The notes below the pieces were generated by a model. The model made no database searches. It saw nothing but the letters and a program-made list of their open reading frames with translations, and was not told where the DNA came from. A DNA stretch of 64,000 bases from Spirosoma oryzicola. Its GTDB lineage: Bacteria > Bacteroidota > Bacteroidia > Cytophagales > Spirosomataceae. The first letter of the stretch is position 1, and each line of letters opens with the position of its first letter. Shown here piece after piece: positions 45,342 to 54,948 of the stretch. Both the position numbers and the translations under genes were made by a program. The stretch lies in the NCBI RefSeq assembly GCF_021233055.1, contig NZ_CP089542.1, positions 124,001-188,000 on the forward strand, read 5' to 3'.

Positions 45342-46733
45342 ATGAATGCGGTAAGCATAGTGGCAGGACTTTTTCTGCTGGCTCAACTTTGTTGCGGGCA
45401 ATCGCCGGGGTCGGTAGTGCTGATTAACCAAACGAAAGGACCCGTTTATCTGGAGGTGATGGACCGCTTCGATAATCAACAGCTTTCTATTTTATCCAAT
45501 TCTGTTGAACAGGCGAGCTGGCAAACCGATGGACAGCCCCTGTTCGTGCGAAACGCTCATAATCAGGCGTCTTACCTGCTCACGCCCAACACTTCATACA
45601 CCATCACGTCCGGCGTAGGTCAGCATGTAGCTTTAAAAACGACTTCGGATTCTTTGTCTGCCACGGCGAATCTGCACCAGGCCTATAAGCTGACGAACAA
45701 ACCCGCAAAAGAAGAAATCTGGGAGTTTACTACCGAGTATCTGGCAGGTCCTGCTTACGCAAAGCTAACCTTTACCCACCGCGCCTATACACTGAACCAA
45801 CGCTACCAGAGCCGCCTGAACTTCCTTAAGCACTATGCCCGGCAACACCATCTGGACCCCGATCAATTAATCGCCTGGAAAGACTTCTTTTTCTACCAGT
45901 ATGTTCGCGGGTTGCTCTACCATAAGCCCAGCCAGATTCCACCCGATTCAATCGCCCGCTATATTACTTATTTTCAGCATGAGCGTTGTCTGCCAATGCC
46001 GATATACCGCGAAACTGCGAGCACGTTGCTACGACTGATGGGTCAGCAGTCGAACGGAAAGCTCGATTTTGCCCAGTTGTATCAGCAAGCCAATCGCCTT
46101 TTTTCCGCTGGCACGCGTGACTATTTGCTGTTTCATGTCATGAAAACATTGTCCCGGCGCAAGCAGGAACGACAAGCTAATCCCGAATTTGATCCGGTGT
46201 TGGCTCAACAACTACTGCCCCATTTTAAGACGGATTGCCAAACGGTTGATTACATTACCTACATCGATCAATCCATGCAGTTTCTAAAAATGGGCGGTAA
46301 TGCGGGGTCAACTGACGTTCTACTTTTGGATGTTTCCAACCGCTCTTCAACCTGGACGGACGTGCTGGCGGCCTACCGGGGCAAGGTAGTTTATGTAGAT
46401 TTTTGGGCGAGTTGGTGTGCGCCCTGCCGGGCTGAGCTACCGGCTTCTCACCGTTTAAGAGAAACTCTAGCCAACGATAAAATCGATTTTATTTACGTAT
46501 CAATGGACGAAGACGCCAATGCCTGGCGTAATGCGGCAAAGGCCGTAGGTGTATCGACGGCTGATAGTTACTTGCTAGTCAATTCGTTTCAATCGGCTCT
46601 GGCTAAACGCTATCAACTCAAATCCATTCCTCGTTACCTACTTTTTGACAAGCAGGGCAAGCTAATTTCAGCGGATGCCAAACGACCGAGTGATAAGCTG
46701 CTTCTGGCAGAGCTGCAACGACTAGCCCGTTGA
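45342..46733 (+). CDS. TlpA/thioredoxin-like periplasmic protein
   Basis: A 463-residue exported protein taken from ATG 45342 (an in-phase TTG at 45336 is alternative). The signal peptide is MNAVSIVAGLFLLAQLCCG. Residues about 25-320 are a mixed helical N-terminal region without a recognised name (contains EEIWEFTTEYLAGPAYAKLT). The C-terminal 140 residues are a thioredoxin fold with the active site VDFWASWCAPCRAELPASH and the cis-Pro loop LKSIPRYLLFDKQGKL. The layout resembles Bacteroidota TlpA-disulfide reductases that have an N-terminal domain and a C-terminal AhpC/TSA or thioredoxin domain. It probably acts on disulfides in the periplasm. Confidence 0.88.
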   Translation: MNAVSIVAGLFLLAQLCCGQSPGSVVLINQTKGPVYLEVMDRFDNQQLSILSNSVEQASWQTDGQPLFVRNAHNQASYLLTPNTSYTITSGVGQHVALKTTSDSLSATANLHQAYKLTNKPAKEEIWEFTTEYLAGPAYAKLTFTHRAYTLNQRYQSRLNFLKHYARQHHLDPDQLIAWKDFFFYQYVRGLLYHKPSQIPPDSIARYITYFQHERCLPMPIYRETASTLLRLMGQQSNGKLDFAQLYQQANRLFSAGTRDYLLFHVMKTLSRRKQERQANPEFDPVLAQQLLPHFKTDCQTVDYITYIDQSMQFLKMGGNAGSTDVLLLDVSNRSSTWTDVLAAYRGKVVYVDFWASWCAPCRAELPASHRLRETLANDKIDFIYVSMDEDANAWRNAAKAVGVSTADSYLLVNSFQSALAKRYQLKSIPRYLLFDKQGKLISADAKRPSDKLLLAELQRLAR

Positions 46734-46980
46734 TTTAACGCAAAGACAATCAATTTTGGTTGTCGTTGGCGGTCACTTTGCGCTCTTGTAAAACTAACCG
46801 CTAGACACAGCATACGCGTCATGAGGAACGCAGAGGTTCGAAAAGCTAGTATAGACGTACAAAAACGTTTAAATAAGTTCATGAGGTGAGTTAACGCCGA
46901 TTTAATTCCGGCCTGGCAAAATGCCCGTTTCTTTGCAGGCAACCGGGGCGGGATATGCATTTGCTTCGGGTTCTCAACAC

Positions 46981-47544
46981 ATGACGACTTTAATTACCCA
47001 TCATTTTTACGCGGCTCTGTTCGGAATCGCGGTGCTTTCATCCTGTAGCCGCCCGGTCGCTTATTTTCAAAAGGGTTCAGCAGTGGCTCCTACGCGGGCA
47101 AACACCCAGACCGTACCCACAGCAATACCGGATCAGACGGCCGCGCTCCCAGTTCAGCCAATTTCCGAAGGTGAAGCCTATGTCCGAAACGATCAGAATC
47201 TGGTCGAGAACAAGGCAATTGACGGGCACCTAAGCCGGGCCAGGCAACTACTGATCGCGTCGCACGAGCAAGAGGTAGCTGCGCCGGTTAAGAAGTCCCA
47301 CAAACTGAATGTGGTAGACCGGCTGATCATTCGTAAACTAAACAAACGAATCGCCCATCAACTCGCTCCAAATCAGCCTAATAAAACCATGATTAACAGC
47401 ATGGGTCAGCTAATCGGGGGAGCCGTATTGCTAGTTGGTGGTTTGTTGCTGCTTATTCTGGGTACGGGGACGGTTGCCTTTATTGGATTGATTCTCTCGC
47501 TGGTTGGTGCCCTTGGCGTGATCGTGGGTTTATTCGGAGGATAA
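46981..47544 (+). CDS. Lipoprotein with two C-terminal membrane helices
   Basis: I start at ATG 46981 (187 residues), which places a lipoprotein signal FYAALFGIAVLSSC at residues 8-21; the open frame extends to 46921 but that adds a non-signal leader. The mature part has a Thr/Pro-rich linker (TQTVPTAIPDQTAALP), a basic helical region (RARQLLIASHEQEVAAPVKK) and two C-terminal hydrophobic segments (GGAVLLVGGLLLLILGTGTV and IGLILSLVGALGVIVGLFGG) rich in glycine. Such lipoproteins are common in Cytophagales and have no assigned role. Confidence 0.75.
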   Translation: MTTLITHHFYAALFGIAVLSSCSRPVAYFQKGSAVAPTRANTQTVPTAIPDQTAALPVQPISEGEAYVRNDQNLVENKAIDGHLSRARQLLIASHEQEVAAPVKKSHKLNVVDRLIIRKLNKRIAHQLAPNQPNKTMINSMGQLIGGAVLLVGGLLLLILGTGTVAFIGLILSLVGALGVIVGLFGG

Positions 47545-47645
47545 GTAGAGTAAGGTATTATCCTCAATCTGACTCGGTTTCGGAGGGCGATTCAAACCTT
47601 CTGGTCCAACAAGCAGTCAACCCATGACGCTAATGTACCAGTTTT

Positions 47646-48347
47646 ATGAATGGAAAAAATATCCTGATTGTCGGAGCCGGTTCGGGTATCGGGCATGCGC
47701 TTGCCAACCAATTACAAGCCCAGGGCGCAACATTGTTTACAGCGGGACGCCAGGCTCCCGAAGGCATAACCTCGACCCATATGACCTGGGATGTGACACA
47801 GTCGTCCGCAGCCGACGCCCTCACGCAACTTCCCAGCGAATTACACGGACTCGTATACTGTCCGGGTACGATCAACCTGAAACCTTTCCAGCGACTCACC
47901 ATCGACGACTACCGACGTGATCTGGAAATTAACGTGCTAGGAGCAGTGGATGCCGTTCATGCAGCCTACCTGGCTCTCAAACAGGCCAAAGGTAGCAGCG
48001 TGGTACTGTTTAGTACGGTAGCGGTCAGGCTAGGGATGGGACTCCATTCGTCGGTAGCCATCGCCAAATCGGCGGTAGAAGGCATGACAAAATCGCTGGC
48101 CGCTGAGTTCGCCAACATCCAGATCAGGGTCAACGCAGTGGCCCCCTCCCTGACTGATACGCCACTAGCGCAAGGTCTGCTGGGCAACGACGAGAAGCGG
48201 GAGGCTGCCAACAAGCGGCATCCCCTGGGTCGGTTTGGAACTCCCGATGATATCGCCAGTATGGCCGCCTACCTACTCTCGGACCAGGCTAGCTGGATTA
48301 CGGGTCAAGTGATTGGCGTCGATGGCGGTATGGGGAGTTTGAAATAA
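47646..48347 (+). CDS. Atypical short-chain dehydrogenase/reductase
   Basis: A 233-residue SDR-fold protein. The Rossmann NAD(P) motif is ILIVGAGSGIGHALA, and DVTQSS and VYCPGTINLKPF follow. The region where Y-x-x-x-K is expected reads GMGLHSSVAIAKSAVEGMTK, so the Tyr is Val and the Lys is kept. The C-terminal motif is RVNAVAPSLTDTPLA, then GRFGTPDDIASMAAYLLSDQ and ITGQVIGVDGGM. Apart from the Tyr, all features are normal. Members of this subgroup with the Tyr replaced may lack oxidoreductase activity or use another residue. It stands alone. A 21-bp hairpin lies 87 bp after the stop. Confidence 0.88.
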   Translation: MNGKNILIVGAGSGIGHALANQLQAQGATLFTAGRQAPEGITSTHMTWDVTQSSAADALTQLPSELHGLVYCPGTINLKPFQRLTIDDYRRDLEINVLGAVDAVHAAYLALKQAKGSSVVLFSTVAVRLGMGLHSSVAIAKSAVEGMTKSLAAEFANIQIRVNAVAPSLTDTPLAQGLLGNDEKREAANKRHPLGRFGTPDDIASMAAYLLSDQASWITGQVIGVDGGMGSLK

Positions 48348-48433
48348 CGAGTAAAACCTTCCCTACCTGTCGGGGCAACATACAGTTGCTGATGGATAGA
48401 GTCGTTTCTGACAAAAATCGTAGCTAAAAATTC

Positions 48434-48481
48434 GTATTCAGCAGCGGATTATTTTTTTAGAAATAATCCGCTGCTGAATAC
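48434..48481. repeat. 21-bp perfect inverted repeat
   Basis: Arms 48434-48454 and 48461-48481 (GTATTCAGCAGCGGATTATTT and its complement) with a 6-nt loop TTTTAG. There is no T-run beyond the right arm. It sits between the SDR gene and a nuclease remnant and may be a terminator, a regulatory hairpin or a dispersed palindromic repeat. Confidence 0.88.
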
Positions 48482-48678
48482 ATGCGCACATTGATACGTA
48501 CCTATCTGGAAGTTTTCTTTCTGGTCTGCCTCAATCAGTGCCGACAACCCCGACACTAGGGAACACCACCTCTACTCGCGACGACAACATGGCGCTGGGC
48601 GACTGCAACGATGCCAAAGCTTCGGTACTTAGTCCGAATGCTTATCTGATTGCCCGGCCCAAATATACACTCTCATAA
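48482..48678 (+). pseudogene. Remnant of a DNA/RNA non-specific endonuclease gene
   Basis: From ATG 48482 the frame gives a short exported leader (MRTLIRTYLEVFFLVCLNQC). A one-base shift near 48540 then leads into TTPTLGNTTSTRDDNMALGD and ASVLSPNAYLIARPKYTLS, ending in TAA at 48676. The DDNMALG and PNAYLI-x-(P/S)-K/Q-Y-T/A-L-S motifs are the N-terminal signature of Bacteroidota DNA/RNA non-specific endonucleases (PF01223), which continue as YNRxxGTxNW; here the rest is absent. Only about 65 of the usual 260-300 residues remain. Confidence 0.7.
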
Positions 48679-48781
48679 TACAGCAGCACCACCAGAATTG
48701 CTAACTCCCGAAATAAGTATCTTATTTTTTATTTCTCGTTACATAGCCTATGTTTACACGGTAAGTGTACATGTATAGACC

Positions 48782-49591
48782 ATGTGTATAAAAAATAGGT
48801 TCGTCGCCCTAGTGCTGGCCATAGGCTCGCTTAATATGGTTGCTTTTTCCGGGTTCCTGTCATCCTGCCAAAAGCAAGCGTTACAGACCCAGCCTTCCGA
48901 CTCGGTTTTTGTGGAGTACAAAACGGATAATCTGGATTCGCTCGACTGGACAAACGAAGCAGCTAGTTCAGCGCTACCCATAACTGGTCCTAAAGCTCGA
49001 CTGACGATCCAGTATTTGAACAACGAAACCGACCTGTTCCGACCTGCCCGATTCTCCACCCGGCTCTGGTATTTTGGCAGTACCGAACCCACCTATCCAG
49101 AGCGAGCCGCTATCAATGCTCTGGGCGATACTAAATACGACATGCCGGATCTAATCATCAGCCGAGAAAATACCGGAAGGGCTTACACGCGTCGAACAAT
49201 ACCAGACGGATGGTACATAGCTGAGTACGATCAGGAAGGTACGTTTTACAAATTCCAAGCCGTTGCTGGCAGCGATGGACTACTAGTTTACAATCAACAC
49301 GATACAACGGCCCCCCTGATGGCGGGTTACTTCACATCTTACGGCAAGATTGAAGTCACTTTTGGCGCGGATACTGGTATCGACGAGCAAGCATTTGTCC
49401 ACTTATCGAAGGGGCAAGCACTCCAACGGTTTTGGCTATACGCTGAGGATGCCACTGATCAAGTTAAGTCGTTGTCCTGGTTCATTCCAGCAGGGACGTA
49501 CGATGCGCGTTGGTTTCGTGGCGGAGGCCCCAATCGATCCGGCGCTATCACTATAGCCACTGGCAAGCGCTATCCCAATCTAAAGTTCTGA
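48782..49591 (+). CDS. Putative lipoprotein of unknown function
   Basis: A 269-residue exported protein with signal MCIKNRFVALVLAIGSLNMV leading to a lipobox-like GFLSSC (about residues 24-29). The mature part has no recognised domain: it contains SVFVEYKTDNLDSLDWTNEA, TIQYLNNETDLFRPARFSTR, GWYIAEYDQEGTFYKFQAVA and ALQRFWLYAEDATDQVKSLS. The pattern of short aromatic strands suggests a beta-sandwich. It stands alone upstream of the sigma factor gene; no link is visible. Confidence 0.72.
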   Translation: MCIKNRFVALVLAIGSLNMVAFSGFLSSCQKQALQTQPSDSVFVEYKTDNLDSLDWTNEAASSALPITGPKARLTIQYLNNETDLFRPARFSTRLWYFGSTEPTYPERAAINALGDTKYDMPDLIISRENTGRAYTRRTIPDGWYIAEYDQEGTFYKFQAVAGSDGLLVYNQHDTTAPLMAGYFTSYGKIEVTFGADTGIDEQAFVHLSKGQALQRFWLYAEDATDQVKSLSWFIPAGTYDARWFRGGGPNRSGAITIATGKRYPNLKF

Positions 49592-49858
49592 GTATTCCTG
49601 CCCAAGTAGAATTGGTGTGCTAACGGTCAATAGAAGTAGTTAGGCTATACAATTAATGACTTGTCGGAGTTGATTAACTAGGCTTTTTTCGTGACCAGCC
49701 TCACAAACCCTTCTCGCAGATCGTAGGTCAATAAACTTTGATATAGACCTAGACAACACATGGTATCACCTCAGTATATTTACCTAATTAATCGCCAAAT
49801 AATCATATATCCGGTTTTCTACCTATCTTTCGACGTTTCTTGAACTCCTACCTTGTTC

Positions 49859-50452
49859 ATGTCGTCATCACTTCCAACGGCATACCATCAATACGGTGAT
49901 GCGCAACTTGTTTCCGCTCTGAAAGGAGGGGATCGGGACGCTTTTGCAGAAATCTACAATCGTTACTGGAGTTTGCTTTATCGGCTGTCTTACCAGAAGT
50001 TACGCGCTCGTGAAACGGCGGAGGAGTTGGTTCAGGACTTGTTTGTGAGTATCTGGACCAAACGCGACCAGACAACCATTCGGGAATTACGGCCCTACCT
50101 GCTGACCGCGCTTCGGTTTTCAATCATCAATCATATCGAATCGCTCCGGGTCCACGAACGCTTTGTGACTTATTACGAATCCTTTCTAAATCAGACGGAT
50201 ACCGAGCCAACCGACGAACTGGCCTTGCAGGACCTAACCGACGCCGTTGAACGAAGCTTGCAGACGCTGCCCGAAAAGTCACAGCATGTATTCCGAATGA
50301 GCCGGTTTGAGTACCTAACGATTCCCGAAATAGCACAGCGTCTCGACCTTTCGGAGAAAGCGGTTGAATACCATTTGACCCGCACCCTGAAAGTAGTCCG
50401 CGAAAACCTGCGTGATTTGGGCGCTCTGGCTTTGTTTTTTCTTATTCAGTAA
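49859..50452 (+). CDS. ECF sigma-70 factor (FecI-like, Bacteroidota type)
   Basis: A 197-residue sigma factor taken from ATG 49859 (an in-phase TTG lies 6 bp earlier). Region 2 is ALKGGDRDAFAEIYNRYWSL, LSYQKLRARETAEELVQDLF and VSIWTKRD. Region 4 is SLQTLPEKSQHVFRMSRFEY then LTIPEIAQRLDLSEKAVEYH, with LTRTLKVVRENLRD at the end. It is typical of the sigma factors that pair with FecR-type anti-sigma factors and TonB receptors. The FecR gene follows by 172 bp and the receptor after that. It probably directs transcription of the receptor, and possibly of the transport and gluconeogenic genes downstream. Confidence 0.95.
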   Translation: MSSSLPTAYHQYGDAQLVSALKGGDRDAFAEIYNRYWSLLYRLSYQKLRARETAEELVQDLFVSIWTKRDQTTIRELRPYLLTALRFSIINHIESLRVHERFVTYYESFLNQTDTEPTDELALQDLTDAVERSLQTLPEKSQHVFRMSRFEYLTIPEIAQRLDLSEKAVEYHLTRTLKVVRENLRDLGALALFFLIQ

Positions 50453-50624
50453 TTGCCTCGGTCAACTAGTGATTTAGTGTTATCGATAGAACAATACAAA
50501 GAAATTATAGGCTTACTAATCATATAAACATAAACTTTCATAGAATTTACATTTTCTTTTAGGGTTAACAGGGCCGTTTCCTGACTTACACTATGAACAG
50601 CGACCTTAGCTGTTTACCAACTTT

Positions 50625-51653
50625 ATGACTCCATTTGACTTTCGTCAGCTCCTGCGTCGATACCAATCCGGGCAAGCAACGGCCGAAGAAACCCGGCGAT
50701 TAGAAGCCTGGTATGAATCGATGGGAACTAAGTCAAAACAACCCGTTGACTCCGTGGAGGATGAAGCCGTTCAGCAACGGATGTGGGCGTACATTCAGAC
50801 AGAGACGGATTCGCAAACAGTCGTTCGGTCCTTGCCGGTCTATCGGCAGAGCTGGTTTCGGGTGGCAGCCTCCGTGCTATTGCTACTAGGCCTGTTCGGC
50901 TACGGACTCTGGCAATGGTCGGACGGACGAAAAGAGCCAGTCGAGTTGCTGAGTGTGCAGATGAACAATACCAAGCACCCCATGCGCATCCGGCTCGACG
51001 ATGGTAGCGACGTAACACTCGAACCAGGTAGCTTTCTCCGCTATCCCAGTCATTTTTCGGCCACCAAACGTGAAGTATTTCTGACGGGAGAGGCTTTTTT
51101 CAGTGTGACCCGCCAGCCACAACGACCGTTCCTGGTTATAACCGACCGCGTAGTGACCAGGGTATTGGGTACGAGTTTTCGGGTAAAAGCATTCGGCGGG
51201 AAAGCCAACGTATCGGTGACGGTTCGGACCGGGAAAGTGTCGGTATTTAGTCGGCCAACGACCAGTTCCTCGTCAAAGGAACTGGATAATGCGGTGGTGC
51301 TGGTACCGAATCAGCGGGCGGTGTTTTACCCAGCCGACGCGCGATTAGTGAAAACGCTGGCTGAAAATCCGGTGTTGCTGACACCCGACAACCAGCAGCC
51401 TGATTTCAACTTTGTAGACACACCGCTACCGGTGGTTTTCGACCGGCTGGAAAAAGCGTACGGCGTTGATTTTGTGTACGATGCCGATGCGCTGGCCCGC
51501 TGTACGCTCACGGCCCGACTGAGTAACGAATCGCTTTACGAAAAACTAGCGCTCATCAGCGAAGTAACCCACGCCCGTCACGAAGTAATTGATGGGCAAG
51601 TGGTTATCGACAGCCGTGGGTGTACGCCCGCCCATAAACCGACAACGCCTTAA
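50625..51653 (+). CDS. FecR-family anti-sigma factor / signal transducer
   Basis: A 342-residue inner membrane protein. The cytoplasmic N-terminal part (about 75 residues, MTPFDFRQLLRRYQSGQATA, then EETRRLEAWYESMG) binds the sigma factor. One membrane helix at about 77-97 reads WFRVAASVLLLLGLFGYGLW. The periplasmic FecR domain has LDDGSDVTLEPGSFLRYPSH and REVFLTGEAFFSVTRQPQRP, and VLGTSFRVKAFGGKANVSVT follows. The DUF4974 domain near the C-terminus is FVDTPLPVVFDRLEKAYGVD. It probably receives the signal from the STN domain of the receptor encoded 210 bp downstream. Confidence 0.95.
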   Translation: MTPFDFRQLLRRYQSGQATAEETRRLEAWYESMGTKSKQPVDSVEDEAVQQRMWAYIQTETDSQTVVRSLPVYRQSWFRVAASVLLLLGLFGYGLWQWSDGRKEPVELLSVQMNNTKHPMRIRLDDGSDVTLEPGSFLRYPSHFSATKREVFLTGEAFFSVTRQPQRPFLVITDRVVTRVLGTSFRVKAFGGKANVSVTVRTGKVSVFSRPTTSSSSKELDNAVVLVPNQRAVFYPADARLVKTLAENPVLLTPDNQQPDFNFVDTPLPVVFDRLEKAYGVDFVYDADALARCTLTARLSNESLYEKLALISEVTHARHEVIDGQVVIDSRGCTPAHKPTTP

Positions 51654-51716
51654 ACCGATTAGACCAACGCTTATGAATCACCAAAGACTCCTTACGTTAG
51701 CCCTTTAGTCACGAAA

Positions 51717-51746
51717 AAGCCGGTAATGCACCACCATCACCGGCTT
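51717..51746. repeat. Short hairpin between fecR-like and receptor genes
   Basis: An 8-bp perfect stem (AAGCCGGT 51717-51724 with ACCGGCTT 51739-51746), 14-nt loop. A T-rich patch follows only after 10 nt, so it could be a weak attenuator between the anti-sigma and receptor genes. Confidence 0.45.
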
Positions 51747-51863
51747 GAAATTCCCTGATTTTTCTCTGTCGCGAAACATGAGTTTACAAAACGCCCGATT
51801 ACCGGGCGCAGGGATTGTTTTTGTCCAGATTTCCTATGAACCCTTTCAAAACACCTTAAAAGT

Positions 51864-54800
51864 ATGCATCGCCAGCCAACTTTACCAGCATTGTTGTGGG
51901 CAATTATGAAAATTACTGTCTGCCAATTTCTGTTCGCTATTTTATTTGTTAGTATTTCGATAGCTCACGAAGGTCGGGCGCAGGAAGTGCTTAGCCGTCG
52001 GGTTACGCTGACGGCCATCGACCAGCCCGCTCGAACCATCCTAAACCGGCTGGAGCAACTGACCGATACCCGGTTTATGTATAGTACCGAAGTCATCAAA
52101 GCCGACCGGCTTGTTTCGGTTTCTGTGCAGGAACAGCGGCTTGATAACGTATTGACTCAACTTCTGGAACCGCTTCACATCACCTATCGAGTGGTGGGTC
52201 AGCAAATTGTGCTCAACATAACCACCGAAGAACCAGAGGCCACACCGGTAGCACCCCTGATTACGGGTAAAGTAACGGCTAAAAATGGCGACGTGCTACC
52301 CGGTGTCAACGTAACGGTAAAAGGAACTACGCGGGGAGCGTCAACCGATGCGCAGGGACAGTACAAGCTGGAAGCCGAATCGGGCCAGACGTTGACGTTC
52401 TCGTTTATCGGGTATAAAAACCAGGACGTGGTGCTGACGGGTCAGACAACCGTAGATGTAATACTGGAAGAGAGTTCAGCCACGTTGCAGGAAGTAGCGG
52501 TTGTAGGATCGCGGTCGAGCGTGGCCCGGACTGATGTTGAACGCGCAGTACCGGTCGACGTACTGACATCCAAAGAACTGCAATCGACGGGCCAGGTCGA
52601 GCTGAGCCAGCAGGTGCAGTTTACGTCGCCTTCGTTCAATTCGGCCAAGAATGGAATCAATGGCGTAGCCAGTTACGCCGACCCAGCCTCGCTCAAGGGC
52701 CTGTCGCCCGATCAAATGCTGGTATTGGTGGATGGGAAACGGCGGCATCAGTTTGCCGCGGTGAACCTGAACGTAACGGTCGGTAAAGGCACCGTTGTAA
52801 CCGATATGAACGCCGTACCGACGCTGGCTGTCGAGCGGCTGGAAATCCTGCGCGATGGGGCTGCGGCTCAGTACGGTTCCGACGCCATTGCGGGTATTGT
52901 CAACCTGAATCTGAAAAAATCCGTCGGAACGGGCAGCGCGATGCTGCAATACGGCGTGACGAGTCGGGGCGATGGGGGTGGCTATACGGCGGGCGTAAAC
53001 TACGGTTTTCGCCTGGGAAAAACGGGGTATCTGAACGTAACGGGGAGTTATCAGGACGCAGCTGGTACCGACCGTTCGGACCCGTACAATCCACAACCGG
53101 TGGCCGGCGGAGCGTATACCGGGATATACACCAACAACAAAACGACCGATGAGTCGACTCGCGAATCGCGGGGTGTTTACGGCCAGTACGGTACATTTCG
53201 GGTAACGCAATACGGTAGCAACGCCATGAAATCGGGGCAACTGTTTTATAACGCAGGCCTGCCACTGAGCAAAAACTGGACCTTATATTCGTTTGGTGGC
53301 TTTTCGCGCAAACGGGTGAACGCACTGGGCTTTTTCCGCACCGCCAACCCGGCCACCGGTACAACCAATCCCGCCATTTACCCTGATGGGTTTACGCCAC
53401 AGTTGCCGGGTACAGTGCAGGATTACTCCGTGGTACTGGGGGTTCGCAAGAAGGTGCTCGAAGGCTGGAACATGGATTTCAGCACGGGCTACGGGTCTAA
53501 CTACCTCGATCAGAACGTAACCAATTCAACCAACGCGTCACTGGGCGCCAATTCGCCCAAAGACTTCTACGTGGGACGGATTGCTTTCGGCCAGAGCGTG
53601 AGCGAAATCAACCTTAACAAAACCATGTACGGGGTGATGGGCACCAAAACGCTGAGCCTTGCATTAGGAGCCCAGTACCGTATCGACCAGTTTCAGCTCA
53701 AAGCGGGTGATCCGGCCAGCTACCAGGTTGGACCGTTGGCCGCTACTAACAACAAGATTCCCGGATCGCAGGGACGCGTCGGTATCGGGCTGGATGATGA
53801 GACCAACCGGACTCGCTCGAACGTCGGTATGTACGTCGACGTAGAAAGCGATCTGACCGAGCGACTCTTGCTGACCGGCGCGTTGCGGTACGAAAACTAC
53901 AGCGATTTTGGGGGTAATCTGTCGGGTAAACTGGCAACGCGTTACAAGCTGAATGACAATTTTTCCATTCGCGGTTCCATCAACCGGGGCTTCCGGGCAC
54001 CGCTGCTGCAACAGGTCGCCAATGCCGTGACAACCTCGACGGTACAGAACGGTGTCGTAACATCAACCAAGGAAATTCCAAACAGTGACCCACGCCTGAA
54101 CCAGATCGGTATCGAAAGCCCGAAAGCCGAAACGTCGTGGAATTACAACCTGGGTCTGACGGCCAAAGCCGCCCGCAATAAGCTTCTGTTTACGCTGGAT
54201 GCTTACCAGATCGACATTCGCGACCGGATTATCATCACGGAGAATCTGCGGGTGGCCAACATTGCGGCTTTGAAACCCTTGTTCCCCGGCCTCCAGGAAA
54301 TTACGTTCTTCACCAACCAGGTCAACACACAAACGCGGGGTATCGACTTTGTCACCTCGTTCCGGCAGACGCTCCGTCGCAGCAATGTCTTTACGGCAAG
54401 CGTTGCCCTGACGGTGAATAAGACCGAAATTGTTGGAACGAAAGGAACACCTGCCCAGTTGCAGACCGGTACGACCGCTCCGATTCTGCTGATTGATACC
54501 GTAAGCCGCGCCCTGATCGAAACGAGCCAGCCCCGCACCAAAGTGCTGGTATCGCTAGGTTATCAGGTAGGTAAGCTGACAGTGAATCTACGCTCGACGT
54601 ATTTCGGCTCAGTAACGGCCTGGGAAAAACCAAGCGGATTACCTCACCGCGTACAGACCTTCGGCGGCAAAAACCTGTTCGACGTATCAGCAGTATATGC
54701 CTTCAGCAAACTGCTTTCGCTGACGGTTGGCGGCAACAACATCACCAACGTATACCCCGACCGTGTCTTTAGCAACTATGCATCCTACAGCAACGGTCAG

Positions 54801-54878
54801 GTACCCTACACCCGAAACGCCAACCAGTTCGGATTCAACGGAACGTATTACTACGCCAACCTGATGGTCAATTTTTAG
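51864..54878 (+). CDS. STN-domain TonB-dependent receptor (FecA-like signalling)
   Basis: A 1004-residue outer membrane receptor. The signal peptide runs to about HEGRAQ. An STN signalling domain (about residues 45-115) has VTLTAIDQPARTILNRLEQL, DTRFMYSTEVIKADRLVSVS and YRVVGQQIVLNI. A carboxypeptidase-like domain (ITGKVTAKNGDVLPGVNVTV) follows, then the plug with LKGLSPDQMLVLVDGKRRHQ and ERLEILRDGAAAQYGSDAIA plus GIVNLNLKK, and a barrel of about 22 strands ending GTYYYANLMVNF. The STN domain should contact the FecR protein so that ligand binding at the surface frees the sigma factor. The barrel type resembles those for iron chelates or carboxylates, but the ligand is not readable. Confidence 0.95.
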   Translation: MHRQPTLPALLWAIMKITVCQFLFAILFVSISIAHEGRAQEVLSRRVTLTAIDQPARTILNRLEQLTDTRFMYSTEVIKADRLVSVSVQEQRLDNVLTQLLEPLHITYRVVGQQIVLNITTEEPEATPVAPLITGKVTAKNGDVLPGVNVTVKGTTRGASTDAQGQYKLEAESGQTLTFSFIGYKNQDVVLTGQTTVDVILEESSATLQEVAVVGSRSSVARTDVERAVPVDVLTSKELQSTGQVELSQQVQFTSPSFNSAKNGINGVASYADPASLKGLSPDQMLVLVDGKRRHQFAAVNLNVTVGKGTVVTDMNAVPTLAVERLEILRDGAAAQYGSDAIAGIVNLNLKKSVGTGSAMLQYGVTSRGDGGGYTAGVNYGFRLGKTGYLNVTGSYQDAAGTDRSDPYNPQPVAGGAYTGIYTNNKTTDESTRESRGVYGQYGTFRVTQYGSNAMKSGQLFYNAGLPLSKNWTLYSFGGFSRKRVNALGFFRTANPATGTTNPAIYPDGFTPQLPGTVQDYSVVLGVRKKVLEGWNMDFSTGYGSNYLDQNVTNSTNASLGANSPKDFYVGRIAFGQSVSEINLNKTMYGVMGTKTLSLALGAQYRIDQFQLKAGDPASYQVGPLAATNNKIPGSQGRVGIGLDDETNRTRSNVGMYVDVESDLTERLLLTGALRYENYSDFGGNLSGKLATRYKLNDNFSIRGSINRGFRAPLLQQVANAVTTSTVQNGVVTSTKEIPNSDPRLNQIGIESPKAETSWNYNLGLTAKAARNKLLFTLDAYQIDIRDRIIITENLRVANIAALKPLFPGLQEITFFTNQVNTQTRGIDFVTSFRQTLRRSNVFTASVALTVNKTEIVGTKGTPAQLQTGTTAPILLIDTVSRALIETSQPRTKVLVSLGYQVGKLTVNLRSTYFGSVTAWEKPSGLPHRVQTFGGKNLFDVSAVYAFSKLLSLTVGGNNITNVYPDRVFSNYASYSNGQVPYTRNANQFGFNGTYYYANLMVNF

Positions 54879-54948
54879 AAAACTTACAGCATTTTCTGTC
54901 ATCCCGGCCCTATGGTTGGTATGGCAGAAAAGGAGAATCAATCTGATT

